From: Alphaproteobacteria bacterium UBA2964
GTDB lineage: Bacteria > Pseudomonadota > Alphaproteobacteria > MPNO01 > UBA2964
NCBI GenBank assembly: GCA_905182615.1
Contig: CAJJCG010000085.1
Coordinates: 1-37,723 of the forward strand
DNA length: 37,723 nucleotides
Direction of reading: 5' to 3'
Both the position numbers and the translations under genes were made by a program. A model generated the notes under the pieces. That model ran no database searches. It saw only the letters and a list, made by a program, of their open reading frames with translations, and was not told the origin of the DNA. Shown in pieces: positions 26,073 through 34,952 of the stretch. The stretch's first letter is position 1. The number at the start of each line of letters is the position of its first letter.

Positions 26073-26893
26073 TGGCTCGAATTCCCAGCGAAAGACTATC
26101 ACGCAACGAAAGACGTCAACTTAGGCGGGATCGGCTGAACCGACTTCTACCGAATGCCCTGACAATGCTGGGACTGTGCTGCGGCCTTACGGCAGTTAGG
26201 TTTGGTCTGCAGGATAAATGGGAAATTTCAATTCTGCTCATCGCGGCAGCCGCCCTTCTTGATACGCTGGACGGACGCATGGCGCGGCTGATGGGTGGCC
26301 AGACAGAGCTGGGTGGTCAGCTTGATTCTCTTGCCGACGCCATTTCGTTCGGTGTTGCCCCGGTGATGCTGATTTATCTGTGGTCGCTTAATAATGCCGG
26401 CGGTATTGGTTGGGCCATCGCGGTTCTGTTTGTCGTCTGCTCGGTCCTAAGGTTGGCTCGCTTCAACATCGCCTCTGCTGAAACCGATTTACCTGCCTGG
26501 GCGGGTGGCTATTTTAGTGGGGTTCCCGCTCCTGCAGCAGCCGGCATGGTCCTGTTACCTCTCGTGCTCGGGGTGGAGACCAATTGGGAGTTTTTAAGCT
26601 CAGCCTGGCTTACTCTGCCTTGGACGATTGTTATTTCCGGATTAATGATCGCACCAATTCCGACCTATTCCTTCAAGCGTATCCGAGTTCCAAAGAACCT
26701 CGTCACTGTGTCCTTGGCCGGCGTTGCCCTTTTTGCAGCGGCGCTTATCACTGAACCTTGGCTGGCCTTGGCCGCCCTGATCATTGCATTTTCAGGGTCG
26801 ATCCCGTTTGCCATTCTCTCGTTCCAGAAAAGGCAGAGGAAAAAAGAGATCAATACTTCATCAAACGATACGGATACAAACGACGCCACTTAG
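26072..26893 (+). CDS. pssA: CDP-diacylglycerol-serine O-phosphatidyltransferase
   Basis: The 273-residue membrane protein has the complete CDP-alcohol phosphotransferase motif D-x2-D-G-x2-A-R-x8-G-x3-D-x3-D (Asp64, Asp67, Gly68, Ala71, Arg72, Gly81, Asp85, Asp89). Several hydrophobic helices follow. It joins serine to CDP-diacylglycerol to give phosphatidylserine, the substrate of psd just upstream. The ATG at 26072 overlaps the psd stop and has AAAGGAG about ten bases upstream; an in-frame ATG at 26063 is too close to that site. It converges with the ion channel gene with a four-base overlap of the ends. Confidence 0.95.
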   Translation: MARIPSERLSRNERRQLRRDRLNRLLPNALTMLGLCCGLTAVRFGLQDKWEISILLIAAAALLDTLDGRMARLMGGQTELGGQLDSLADAISFGVAPVMLIYLWSLNNAGGIGWAIAVLFVVCSVLRLARFNIASAETDLPAWAGGYFSGVPAPAAAGMVLLPLVLGVETNWEFLSSAWLTLPWTIVISGLMIAPIPTYSFKRIRVPKNLVTVSLAGVALFAAALITEPWLALAALIIAFSGSIPFAILSFQKRQRKKEINTSSNDTDTNDAT

Positions 26894-27738
26894 GGCTTAG
26901 GGCCGCCTAATTCGGACCTCAGCTCTCGGATTTCCGCGCGAAGCTGGGCGATCTCGTCTGAGACCAATCGTGTATCCGTATCAACGACTGTTTCGATAAG
27001 TTCGACCGTGCGCTCTTCTTCATCGGCATGCAGAGATTGCATCGAGTCAACAATGATCGCGATGAACAGGTTGAGAACGGTAAAACTCGAGACAATGATA
27101 AAAGGAACAAAGAACGCCCAGGCAACGGGAAACTGTTCCATGACCGGACGAACAATTCCCATAGACCAGCTTTCCAGTGTCATAATCTGGAAAAGCGAAT
27201 ACATCGATTCTCCGATAGTTCCGAACCACTGCGGAAAAGCACCACCAAACAGTTTGGTCGCGATGACCGAGAAAACATAGAAAACCAGCATTAAGAGCGC
27301 CGCGACCGAGCCGATGCCCGGTATAGCATGCAATAATGCTTCAACCACCCGACGCATACGCGGCACGCCGGAGATAAGACGTAACGCCCGCAAAATTCGA
27401 AGGGCCCGCAAGACACTGAATTGCTCACTCGCCGGAACCAAGGCAATCGTCACAATTAGAAAATCAAAAACGCCCCACGGGTCCAGAAAGAACCTTGGCC
27501 CATGAGCATACATTCGCAGGACAAGCTCAATGACAAAAATCCAGAGGATGATTTTATCAACCAGATGGAGTGTGTCCCCCACCAATACCATCACACCCGG
27601 AGAGGTTTCCAACCCCAAAATGACCGCATTGATAAAAATTATGGCTAAAACGGTGTACCGAAATAGTGCGGATTCCACCCATTCACGAAGCCAAGCCCGG
27701 TGCCCTAAGTTCTCAACGGTTTCAGTAGTATCTGCCAT
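26890..27738 (-). CDS. Voltage-gated sodium channel, bacterial NavMs/NaChBac type
   Basis: The 282-residue single-domain channel has six membrane helices. S4 carries arginines every third residue (Arg111, 114, 117, 120 in VLRALRILRALRL). The pore loop has the sodium selectivity filter T187-L-E-S-W-S192 followed by MG, the sequence I associate with NavMs of Magnetococcus; NaChBac has LESWA. S6 is FTVLNLFIAIIVDSMQ. The tail (DTRLVSDEIAQLRAEIRELR) is a predicted coiled coil that holds the tetramer. Such channels support sodium-dependent excitability or motility in marine and alkaline habitats. GGAGAG precedes the ATG at eight bases. Confidence 0.93.
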   Translation of the reverse strand: MADTTETVENLGHRAWLREWVESALFRYTVLAIIFINAVILGLETSPGVMVLVGDTLHLVDKIILWIFVIELVLRMYAHGPRFFLDPWGVFDFLIVTIALVPASEQFSVLRALRILRALRLISGVPRMRRVVEALLHAIPGIGSVAALLMLVFYVFSVIATKLFGGAFPQWFGTIGESMYSLFQIMTLESWSMGIVRPVMEQFPVAWAFFVPFIIVSSFTVLNLFIAIIVDSMQSLHADEEERTVELIETVVDTDTRLVSDEIAQLRAEIRELRSELGGPKP

Positions 27739-27891
27739 TTAGCTCACTCTCCTGCGGGCCGTTATGTAGCTATCGAAACCCGGCGTGACAAGGGTTTCAT
27801 CGCACGAGCTACCTCCTGAAACAAAACAGGATTAGAGTTCTCCCAACAGGAACAGCAAACTAATATGCTGACCATTCGGGGGAGACGTTTT

Positions 27892-28386
27892 TTGACCTAT
27901 ACACCGCCAGCGGTTATTGATGCCGATGCTCATGTTATTAAGAGTAATTTGACATAGGACTACCTGGAGCCCTCCGAAGAAAAATATCGGCCTAAAATTG
28001 TTGGTGATAACAGTAATCCCAACGTCAAGAAATTGGATGTAAATGGTGAAGTTCGCGCCTTTGTCGTGGAAACTGTCGAAGCGCCAGACAGCATTGGTAA
28101 GACTGTCGGAAAATCAGACCGCAATGTCGGCACCCCGGCTAGGACCTGCCAGCTCAAGGATATTGCAGGCCGCCTGAAACACATGGATGCGCTCGATATT
28201 GACATCCAGATCTTGCATAACTCGCTTTGGCTTTATTCGCTAACAACCGACCTTGACGCCGAAGCCGCCTTAACCTTTGTCTGGCCCAGGTGGCTGGCAG
28301 CAACCTGGGCCAAAAGCAACGGTCGCCTGCCCTGGTCCGGTCTGGTGCCAACGCTAATGCCTGACGAAGTAATACGGCAAATGCGG
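27892..28386 (+). pseudogene. Amidohydrolase (metal-dependent hydrolase) pseudogene, nonsense-mutated and 3'-truncated
   Basis: A TTG start with a strong GGGGGAG site opens a frame encoding TYTPPAVIDADAHVIKSNLT, then TAG at 27955-27957, then DYLEPSEEKYRPKIV and a further 130 residues to GLVPTLMPDEVIRQMR. VIDADAHV is the N-terminal metal-binding strand (D-x-H) of amidohydrolase-2/aminocarboxymuconate-semialdehyde decarboxylase-like enzymes. The TAG stands where the pattern T-W-D-Y-L-E-P would place Trp, so one TGG to TAG change suffices. Family members run to about 350-400 residues; here homology stops at the 3' end of the convergent esterase, so the C-terminal half, with the other metal ligands, was deleted. 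Non-functional. Confidence 0.78.
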
Positions 28387-28388
28387 TG

Positions 28389-29207
28389 TCAGTCCGCCTG
28401 TGCCAAGACAAAGGCAATCAATTTAGCGACAGCATCCTTGGCGGCCGGATCATCGGGGTTATTGGCGGCAAAGGTATGTGGCTGATTGGCATATTTATGG
28501 ACCTCTATACTACCGCCCGCTTCCTTGTAGCGTTCAGCAAACATATCCGCGCGGAAATGATCAACATTGTCGTCCGCCTCACCCTGAATGATTGCCGCTG
28601 GTGGCATGTGGGTCGCTTCACCGCGATCCAGTACCATAAACGGATTACCAGCGGACATCAGCGCTTCATTGGTAAAGTAGACGTTATGGGCCTCCACCAA
28701 CCGATCCTTACCGCTCTCCTGAGCCATCTGATACCGGGCCAACGGGTCGAGGATAGGCCAACAGCCAATAAAGAAATCGATTCTGGCATCTGTGCCTTCA
28801 AGAGACGGTTCATCGACGACATAGGTCGGCTCGTTAGGCTGCAGAGCGACCAATCCCATCTGCTGACCACCGCTGGACGAGCCTAAGCCACCGATGATTG
28901 ATGCATTTGCGCCAATCGACGCCGCGTTTTTCTTGAACCAGCGCACACCGTAATTCGTATCCTGAACCGGGGCCGGGTAAGGTGCCTGAGTCGATAGCCG
29001 AAAATCCAGGGCAAACACGCCAACGCCGGCAGCTGCAAACTGTTGATGCATAACCTGATTATTCATCCGGTCGCCATTGCGCCAGGCACCACCATGTACA
29101 TCAACAACATAAGGGAAAGGCCCATCGCCTTCAGGACAATACAGGCGACCCAAAAGTTCGAGATCGTCGATTGTACGATAGCTGATATCTTCTTCTGTCA
29201 CGGCCAT
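28389..29207 (-). CDS. Alpha/beta hydrolase, esterase/lipase (HSL-like)
   Basis: The 272-residue product has the hormone-sensitive-lipase-like oxyanion motif H38-G-G in VVDVHGGAWRNGD. The nucleophile elbow is G109-S-S111-S-G113, with the acid at Asp212 or Asp213 (IIQGEADDNVDHF) and His244 in NQPHTFAAN. No signal peptide is seen. It probably hydrolyses a small ester or amide in the cytoplasm, as carboxylesterases and kynurenine-formamidase-like proteins do. GGGAG lies seven bases before the ATG. Its stop lies beside the broken end of the amidohydrolase pseudogene, which suggests a deletion brought them together. Confidence 0.87.
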   Translation of the reverse strand: MAVTEEDISYRTIDDLELLGRLYCPEGDGPFPYVVDVHGGAWRNGDRMNNQVMHQQFAAAGVGVFALDFRLSTQAPYPAPVQDTNYGVRWFKKNAASIGANASIIGGLGSSSGGQQMGLVALQPNEPTYVVDEPSLEGTDARIDFFIGCWPILDPLARYQMAQESGKDRLVEAHNVYFTNEALMSAGNPFMVLDRGEATHMPPAAIIQGEADDNVDHFRADMFAERYKEAGGSIEVHKYANQPHTFAANNPDDPAAKDAVAKLIAFVLAQAD

Positions 29208-29301
29208 GACGGCGCTCCCTGATAATGATTTTCTGCATCTTCCTACCGGTTACAGCAACGGTCAATTGCTATCGGACTTTCAATAGAAACTATCGAAATG
29301 C

Positions 29302-29329
29302 TTGACTCTTTTCCTTGAATCAATATAAG
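29302..29329 (+). promoter_or_regulatory. Sigma-70-type promoter of the imuA-imuB-dnaE2 operon
   Basis: A -35 TTGACT (29302-29307) and a -10 TATAAG (29324-29329) are separated by 16 bases. The -10 element touches the LexA box, a layout in which LexA binding blocks RNA polymerase. Confidence 0.65.
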
Positions 29330-29343
29330 AACAAAATAGGAAC
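29329..29343 (+). promoter_or_regulatory. LexA (SOS) operator, GAAC-N7-GAAC
   Basis: GAAC-aaaatag-GAAC is a perfect match to the alphaproteobacterial LexA site (GTTC-N7-GTTC on the other strand). It lies just upstream of the imuA-imuB-dnaE2 genes, which are LexA-controlled in other alphaproteobacteria. DNA damage should therefore induce this operon. Confidence 0.88.
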
Positions 29344-29399
29344 ATTATGGACCCGTATACTTGTTTAGAACGGGCAGACACCAAGAAGAAAAGGTCTTC

Positions 29400-30224
29400 A
29401 TGCCCCGGGACACCCTTTCACCGGACGCTATCGATCCCCCTTTTTCTCGCCACCGTGCGTCAAAGGGAGCCCAGCAGATGGAAGATTTGCGCGCCCACAT
29501 CCGGGCGCTCGAACGCCCCGGCTGGACGGGGGAAGAGAAGCTATTCTCATTGGGAATTCCGGAAATTGATCGCCAACTTCCTGCCGGTGGTTGTCCGCCG
29601 GCAGCATTGTATGAGGTTCTCCCCGATCAACCTATCGATGCCAGTGCGGCAACCGGGTTTAGCATCACCTTGCTCGCAGCTCTAACCAATTACCGCAAAG
29701 GGCGGATACTATGGTGTCTGAATGATAACGCCACCGATGCCGGTGAGATTTATCCGCCGGGCATCAGCCAACATGGATTAGATCCCTCCCGCCTCACTAT
29801 CGTTAAGACCACACGCGATACAGATGTCTTATGGGCAATGGAAGAGGCGCTACGGAGCAATGCCTTCATTGCTGTTTTGGGCGAGGTCAAAGGAATACCC
29901 ATGACCGCCAGCCGGCGTTTGCAACTAGCCGCCGAGGAAAATGACGCTCTGGCGTTACTCCTCCGCCCAGCGACGCAAACGCCCGGCCTCTCCGCCGCCG
30001 TACAACGCTGGCGGGTTAAAGCTGCTCCCAGTCACCCCAGAGGCTTTGCAGCTGTTTTGAATGAGCCAGGAGCGGCTTGCTGGCACACCACTTTATTCCG
30101 AAGCCGGGGCGGAACGCCCGGCACCTGGTTAATGGAATGGTGCGATGAGACGGATCATCTCGCTCTGGCTCCCCCGGTTTGCGACCGACCGGTTGAGCCG
30201 CATAACGCCAGCCTTACGGGATAA
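29400..30224 (+). CDS. imuA: ImuA, SOS-induced mutasome accessory protein
   Basis: The product (274 residues from this start) resembles ImuA, a RecA/SulA-like protein that works with ImuB and DnaE2 in damage-induced mutagenesis. Visible features are an N-terminal MEDLRAHIRALE helix, FSLGIPEIDRQLPAGGCPPAALYEV at the site where RecA has its first strands, and a C-terminal segment in which the serine/valine-rich core RILWCLN and AFIAVLGEV strands are kept. No good Walker A is present. ATG at 29400 follows AAGG; an in-frame ATG at 29478 is an alternative. It lies just after the LexA box and overlaps imuB by 80 bases. Confidence 0.85.
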   Translation: MPRDTLSPDAIDPPFSRHRASKGAQQMEDLRAHIRALERPGWTGEEKLFSLGIPEIDRQLPAGGCPPAALYEVLPDQPIDASAATGFSITLLAALTNYRKGRILWCLNDNATDAGEIYPPGISQHGLDPSRLTIVKTTRDTDVLWAMEEALRSNAFIAVLGEVKGIPMTASRRLQLAAEENDALALLLRPATQTPGLSAAVQRWRVKAAPSHPRGFAAVLNEPGAACWHTTLFRSRGGTPGTWLMEWCDETDHLALAPPVCDRPVEPHNASLTG

Positions 30225-31677
30225 ACCGTTTGTTCTGGTTCAGGAGCGTCAGGCCCGATTATGTCTGAGTGCTCTTAATAATCTCGCCGAACGGGCCGGG
30301 CTGGCCCCGCACATGGCGTTGGCGAATGCCCGTGCCATCATGCCTTCGATAACCGTTCATCCAGCAATGCCCAATGCCGATGGGAAAATGCTGGCGCAAC
30401 TCGCTCAATGGTGCGGTCGTTACAGCCCCTGGACCAGCACCGGGAAGGAGAATGACCCGGAGCTATCACTCGAGGGCGCAGGTGGCGCGGGAATATGGCT
30501 CGATGCCACTGGCTGTGCCCACTTGTTTGGCGGCGAAGATGCCATGTTGGCCGATATGGTTGGTCGTCTTGAGAAGCTTGGCTTTACCGCGCGCGCCGCG
30601 ATGACAGATACACTGGGCAGCGCATGGGCAGTCAGTCGATTTTCTTCAAACGATGCCTGGAAAATCGTGCCCCCTGGAGAGATACGTGCCGCTCTCGCAC
30701 CGCTGGCTATCGCCGCCCTACGCCTGCCACCCGCTACTGTTCTCGCCCTGCATGAAGTGGGGCTACGCTATATCGGCGACCTCATCGATATGCCACGAGG
30801 ACCGCTGGCAGCGCGATTTGAAAAGGAGGTTCGTTTACGTCTTGATGCCGCCCTCGGTCAAACAGCCGAACCGCTCTCGCCTATCCTCCCGACAACGCCA
30901 CTGATCGCCCGACTAACCTTTGCCGAGCCAATCGGGCACCGCGACGACATCGCTGCCGCCACCGGTAAATTACTCGACAAATTATGCATAACGATGGAGA
31001 AACTCGGTCAAGGCGCGCGACGGCTCGTGCTTTCTGTCTATCGTCCGGATGGCAGTACAGCGCGGATTACAATTGGCACAGCACGGGCCAATCGGGAGCC
31101 CCGACATCTTCTACGCCTGTTCGCTGAACATCTCGACGAGATCGACCCCGAATTTGGTATAGACGAAATGACACTGTTCGCTGCCATTGCCGAACCAATG
31201 ACCGCCAACCAAAGTAATCTTCAACGCGGTGCCGCGGCCCAAAGCACAGACAGCTATAACGCCGTGATCGACCGGCTGACCAACCGGCTTGGCACTCACA
31301 ATGTGCGGCGAACACATTTCCGGAAAAGCCATATCCCAGAACGCGCCGCAGGATTTATTCCGGTTGGTAAAGCCAAGCTTGTCCAGACGGACCAACGAGA
31401 CGCTGACACACCTCGTCCGCTTCGACTTTTGCGCCCGCCTGAACAGGTCGAAGCCGTCGCCGAAAGCACTAACGGACCGCCTGTATTATTTCGCTGGCGT
31501 CGGATTTTGCATCACGTCACAAGCTACGAGGGACCGGAGCGGATCGCCCCAGAATGGTGGCCAAGCGATGCGGAAAGCCCACGCGATTACTACCGGGTCG
31601 AGAACGAAGTGGGACAGCGTTTTTGGCTCTACCGTAATGGCGAGACATCATGGTTCCTGCATGGGGTGTTTGGATGA
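30145..31677 (+). CDS. imuB: ImuB, inactive Y-family DNA polymerase homologue
   Basis: The 510-residue product is a Y-family polymerase homologue whose catalytic acids are missing. At the first site the sequence reads SLWLPRFATDRL instead of a D-x-D motif, and the usual SxDE site reads IWLDATGCAHLFGGE. That is the ImuB pattern: a scaffold that bridges the beta clamp and DnaE2. A little-finger-like domain and the ImuB C-terminal tail (PERIAPEWW, RDYYRVENEVGQRFWLYRNG) are present. The 80-base overlap with imuA and four-base overlap with dnaE2 imply one coupled operon under LexA control. Confidence 0.93.
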   Translation: MRRIISLWLPRFATDRLSRITPALRDKPFVLVQERQARLCLSALNNLAERAGLAPHMALANARAIMPSITVHPAMPNADGKMLAQLAQWCGRYSPWTSTGKENDPELSLEGAGGAGIWLDATGCAHLFGGEDAMLADMVGRLEKLGFTARAAMTDTLGSAWAVSRFSSNDAWKIVPPGEIRAALAPLAIAALRLPPATVLALHEVGLRYIGDLIDMPRGPLAARFEKEVRLRLDAALGQTAEPLSPILPTTPLIARLTFAEPIGHRDDIAAATGKLLDKLCITMEKLGQGARRLVLSVYRPDGSTARITIGTARANREPRHLLRLFAEHLDEIDPEFGIDEMTLFAAIAEPMTANQSNLQRGAAAQSTDSYNAVIDRLTNRLGTHNVRRTHFRKSHIPERAAGFIPVGKAKLVQTDQRDADTPRPLRLLRPPEQVEAVAESTNGPPVLFRWRRILHHVTSYEGPERIAPEWWPSDAESPRDYYRVENEVGQRFWLYRNGETSWFLHGVFG

Positions 31678-34600
31678 CGCCCTACGCCGAACTGCAAACA
31701 ACCAGTAATTTTAGCTTCTTACGAGGCGCCGCCCACCCTGAAGAATTAGTCGCCCGTGCTGCCGAGAGGGATCTGGAAGCCATCGCGATCACCGACCGCA
31801 ATACCCTGGCCGGGGTTGTCCGAGCTCATCTGGCGGCCCGTGAAACGGACATAAAACTGATTGTCGGCGCCCGGCTGGACTTTACCGATGCGCCCAGCCT
31901 GATCTGTCTGCCAATGAACCGGGATGCCTATGGCCGTCTATCGCAGCTTATTACGCTTGGCCGCCGCCGAGCTCCAAAAGGTGAATGCCACTTAGGAGTC
32001 GATGATTTCATCGTTCAAGCTCATGACCAAATAGCCATCTCTCTGGCCAATGACAGGGAACCATTGCTCAAACTCGGAACTGCCCTGCCCGAACGCTGTT
32101 ATCTCGCTGGACAAAACCTGATGACTGGCGGCGATCAACGGCGGCTTGCCATCCTCGCAGAGCTCTCAGAAGCGACTACTGTCCCGCTTATCGCCACCAA
32201 CGATGTCCATTATCACGACGCCAGCCGCCGCGATATCCAGGATGTTTTGACATCAGTCCGCGAACACTGCATCGTCGAGAAAGCTGGCTACCATTTATTC
32301 GCCAACGCCGAACGTCACATCAAGTCCGGTGATGAAATGGGCAGCCTATTCCAGCACTACCCTGATGCCGTCACCCGCACGGTAGAAATAGCCGAGCGCT
32401 GCAAGTTCTCACTGGATGAGCTGGTCTATGAATATCCTGATGACGAAGCCCCGCCTGGCGTCTCACCGCAGGATCATCTCGAGACGCTGACTTGGGAGGG
32501 GGCGGAAGGCCGTTATCCCGACGGCATTCCCGGCAAGGTCAAAAAACAGATCATCCACGAGCTCACATTGATCGGCGAGTTGAGCTACGCCAACTACTTC
32601 CTCACCGTCCATGACATCGTCAACTTTGCCAACCGGGAAAATATTCTATGCCAGGGCCGTGGCTCAGCCGCCAATTCGGCCGTGTGTTACTGCCTTGGCA
32701 TCACTGCCATAGACCCGGCCCGAATTGATCTTTTATTCGAGCGTTTCATCAGCGCCGAACGTGGAGAGCCGCCCGATATCGATGTCGATTTTGAGCATGA
32801 GCGCCGGGAAGAAGTGATCCAGTATATCTATAGAAAATATGGCCGCGACCGAGCGGGGTTGGCCGCCACAGTCATTCATTACCGTGGTCGCAGTGCCATG
32901 CGCGAAATTTCGAGAGCCATGGGCCTCACCCGTGATGTCGAGGACGCACTGGCCAGCACAATTTCAGGCCGCCGATCAGGATCAATAGATGACGATCATG
33001 TGCGGGAAGCGGGGCTCAACCCGAAGGAGAAACGACTCGGCCATGCATTGCGGTTAGCGCGTGAGATCACCGGCTTTCCCCGCCATCTCTCCCAGCATGT
33101 CGGCGGCTTTGTCATAACCCGCGGGCGACTGGATGCGATAGTGCCCATTGCCAACGCCGCCATGGACGACCGGACCACCATCGAATGGGATAAGGATGAT
33201 CTTGATGCGCTTGGCATTCTGAAAGTCGATGTGTTGGGACTCGGCATGTTGACCTGTATCCGCAAGGCTTTGTCACTATTGAACGTGCATCATGGCAGGA
33301 AGCTCGAACTTGCGACTGTTCCTGCCGAAGACCCCGCCGTCTACGACATGCTGTGCAAGGCGGACTCTGTTGGTGTATTTCAGGTTGAAAGCCGGGCCCA
33401 GATGAGCATGTTGTCACGGCTCAAGCCACGTAACTTCTATGATCTGGTGATTGAGGTCGCCATCGTCCGACCCGGGCCGATCCAGGGTGACATGGTGCAC
33501 CCCTACCTGCGACGGCGGAATGGCGAAGAAAAGGCCGAGTATCCATCTGAAGCCTTACGCGCTGTGCTGGAGAAAACCTTTGGCGTGCCGCTGTTTCAGG
33601 AACAGGCGATGAAGATCGCCATCGTTGCTGCCGGGTTCACCCCTGCCGAGGCCGATGGTCTACGCCGCGCCATGGCCACTTTCCGGCGGCTTGGCAGCAT
33701 CCAGAATTATCGCGACAAAATGATCAACGGGATGATCCAACGTGGCTATGAACAGGACTTTGCCGAACGCTGTTTCAAACAGATTGAAGGATTTGGCGAT
33801 TATGGCTTTCCCGAAAGCCATGCGGCGAGCTTTGCGCTGCTGGTTTATGTCTCATCCTGGCTCAAATGCCACTACCCCGCAACCTTCGCCTGCGCGCTGC
33901 TTAACAGCCAGCCCATGGGGTTTTATGCGCCCGCCCAGATCGTCCGCGATGCCCGCGAACATGGTGTGGACATCCGCCCCGTCGACATCAATCACAGCGA
34001 ATGGGACTGCACGCTGGAGCCCGACCGGGAAAACTCACTCGCCCTCAGACTTGGGTTTCGTCAGATAAAGGGATTAAAGCCAGATGCTGCTGAGGCATTA
34101 CTGAAGGCCCGCAAATCAGGCAACGCCCGACCTTTTTCAAGTCCAGAAGACCTTTGGTTACGTAGCAATCTACAACCCTCGGCGCTTGAACGTCTTGCTA
34201 AAGCCGATAGCTATGGCTCTGTTGGCCTGTCCCGCCGCCAGGCACTCTGGGAGGTACGTCGTATAAACCCCGGCCAGTTGCCACTGTTTGCCGAAGCCGG
34301 AGAGAATATTGTTGAGCCAGAAGTGACCCTACCAACCATGGCACCTGGCGAAGAGGTCTCTCATGATTACGCGGCTATCAGGCTATCGCTTAAACATCAC
34401 CCGCTTGAATTGCTACGTGATCAGCTTGCCAGTGAGGGCGTTATACCGGCGGCACAGCTAGCCGAGACTAAAAGTGGCAAGCCGGTAACCGTGGCAGGCC
34501 TCGTAATCACCCGTCAGCGTCCCGGCACTGCCAGCGGCGTTATCTTCGCAACACTCGAAGATGAAACCGGAATCGCCAACGTAATTGTCTGGTCCAAACT

Positions 34601-34838
34601 GTTTGAACGCTATCGTAAGGAGACGCTGGCCGCCCGCCTACTCTGCGTCACCGGCGAGCTACAACGCGAAGGCATTGTCATCCATGTTATCGCCAAACGG
34701 CTGGTTGATATGACGGACAGGTTGATGGCGCTGATGGAATCACCACAGCGATTCAAAACAGAAGTTACCGCTGCTGATGAAAGTGCACCCCTCGGTGAAG
34801 GCGGACAGGTTATGTACCCATCGCGCGACTTTCATTAA
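31674..34838 (+). CDS. dnaE2: Error-prone DNA polymerase III alpha subunit DnaE2 (ImuC)
   Basis: The 1054-residue product begins with a PHP domain (MTPYAELQTTSNFSFLRGA; AIAITDRNTLAGVVRAH) and has the C-family polymerase active site with acidic P-D-I-D-V-D-F near residue 365. An ILKVDVLGLGML segment and a C-terminal OB domain (PVTVAGLVITRQRPGTASGV) follow. It lacks the final tau-binding domain of replicative DnaE1, and its length (about 1050-1100) fits DnaE2. It carries out mutagenic translesion synthesis with ImuA and ImuB. The start at 31674 overlaps the imuB stop (ATGA); an ATG at 31650 is in frame but would lie further inside imuB. Confidence 0.96.
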   Translation: MTPYAELQTTSNFSFLRGAAHPEELVARAAERDLEAIAITDRNTLAGVVRAHLAARETDIKLIVGARLDFTDAPSLICLPMNRDAYGRLSQLITLGRRRAPKGECHLGVDDFIVQAHDQIAISLANDREPLLKLGTALPERCYLAGQNLMTGGDQRRLAILAELSEATTVPLIATNDVHYHDASRRDIQDVLTSVREHCIVEKAGYHLFANAERHIKSGDEMGSLFQHYPDAVTRTVEIAERCKFSLDELVYEYPDDEAPPGVSPQDHLETLTWEGAEGRYPDGIPGKVKKQIIHELTLIGELSYANYFLTVHDIVNFANRENILCQGRGSAANSAVCYCLGITAIDPARIDLLFERFISAERGEPPDIDVDFEHERREEVIQYIYRKYGRDRAGLAATVIHYRGRSAMREISRAMGLTRDVEDALASTISGRRSGSIDDDHVREAGLNPKEKRLGHALRLAREITGFPRHLSQHVGGFVITRGRLDAIVPIANAAMDDRTTIEWDKDDLDALGILKVDVLGLGMLTCIRKALSLLNVHHGRKLELATVPAEDPAVYDMLCKADSVGVFQVESRAQMSMLSRLKPRNFYDLVIEVAIVRPGPIQGDMVHPYLRRRNGEEKAEYPSEALRAVLEKTFGVPLFQEQAMKIAIVAAGFTPAEADGLRRAMATFRRLGSIQNYRDKMINGMIQRGYEQDFAERCFKQIEGFGDYGFPESHAASFALLVYVSSWLKCHYPATFACALLNSQPMGFYAPAQIVRDAREHGVDIRPVDINHSEWDCTLEPDRENSLALRLGFRQIKGLKPDAAEALLKARKSGNARPFSSPEDLWLRSNLQPSALERLAKADSYGSVGLSRRQALWEVRRINPGQLPLFAEAGENIVEPEVTLPTMAPGEEVSHDYAAIRLSLKHHPLELLRDQLASEGVIPAAQLAETKSGKPVTVAGLVITRQRPGTASGVIFATLEDETGIANVIVWSKLFERYRKETLAARLLCVTGELQREGIVIHVIAKRLVDMTDRLMALMESPQRFKTEVTAADESAPLGEGGQVMYPSRDFH

Positions 34839-34895
34839 CAAAGCGTTCGAATGCGCTAAGACAACAACGCTAGGCTAAGGCATTGGAGCTGGAAT

Positions 34896-34935
34896 CAAAA
34901 ACGGCCTGCAAGAAGAAAACTCTCCGCAGGCCGTT
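34896..34935 (-). terminator. Rho-independent terminator of the VOC-GST operon
   Basis: A 10-bp perfect stem, AACGGCCTGC and GCAGGCCGTT, surrounds a 16-base loop. On the minus strand it is followed by TTTTTGATT, so it terminates leftward transcription from the GST gene just before dnaE2's end. It may also act on rightward transcripts as a barrier. Confidence 0.85.
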
Positions 34936-34952
34936 AGATCGAAATTCAAGTC

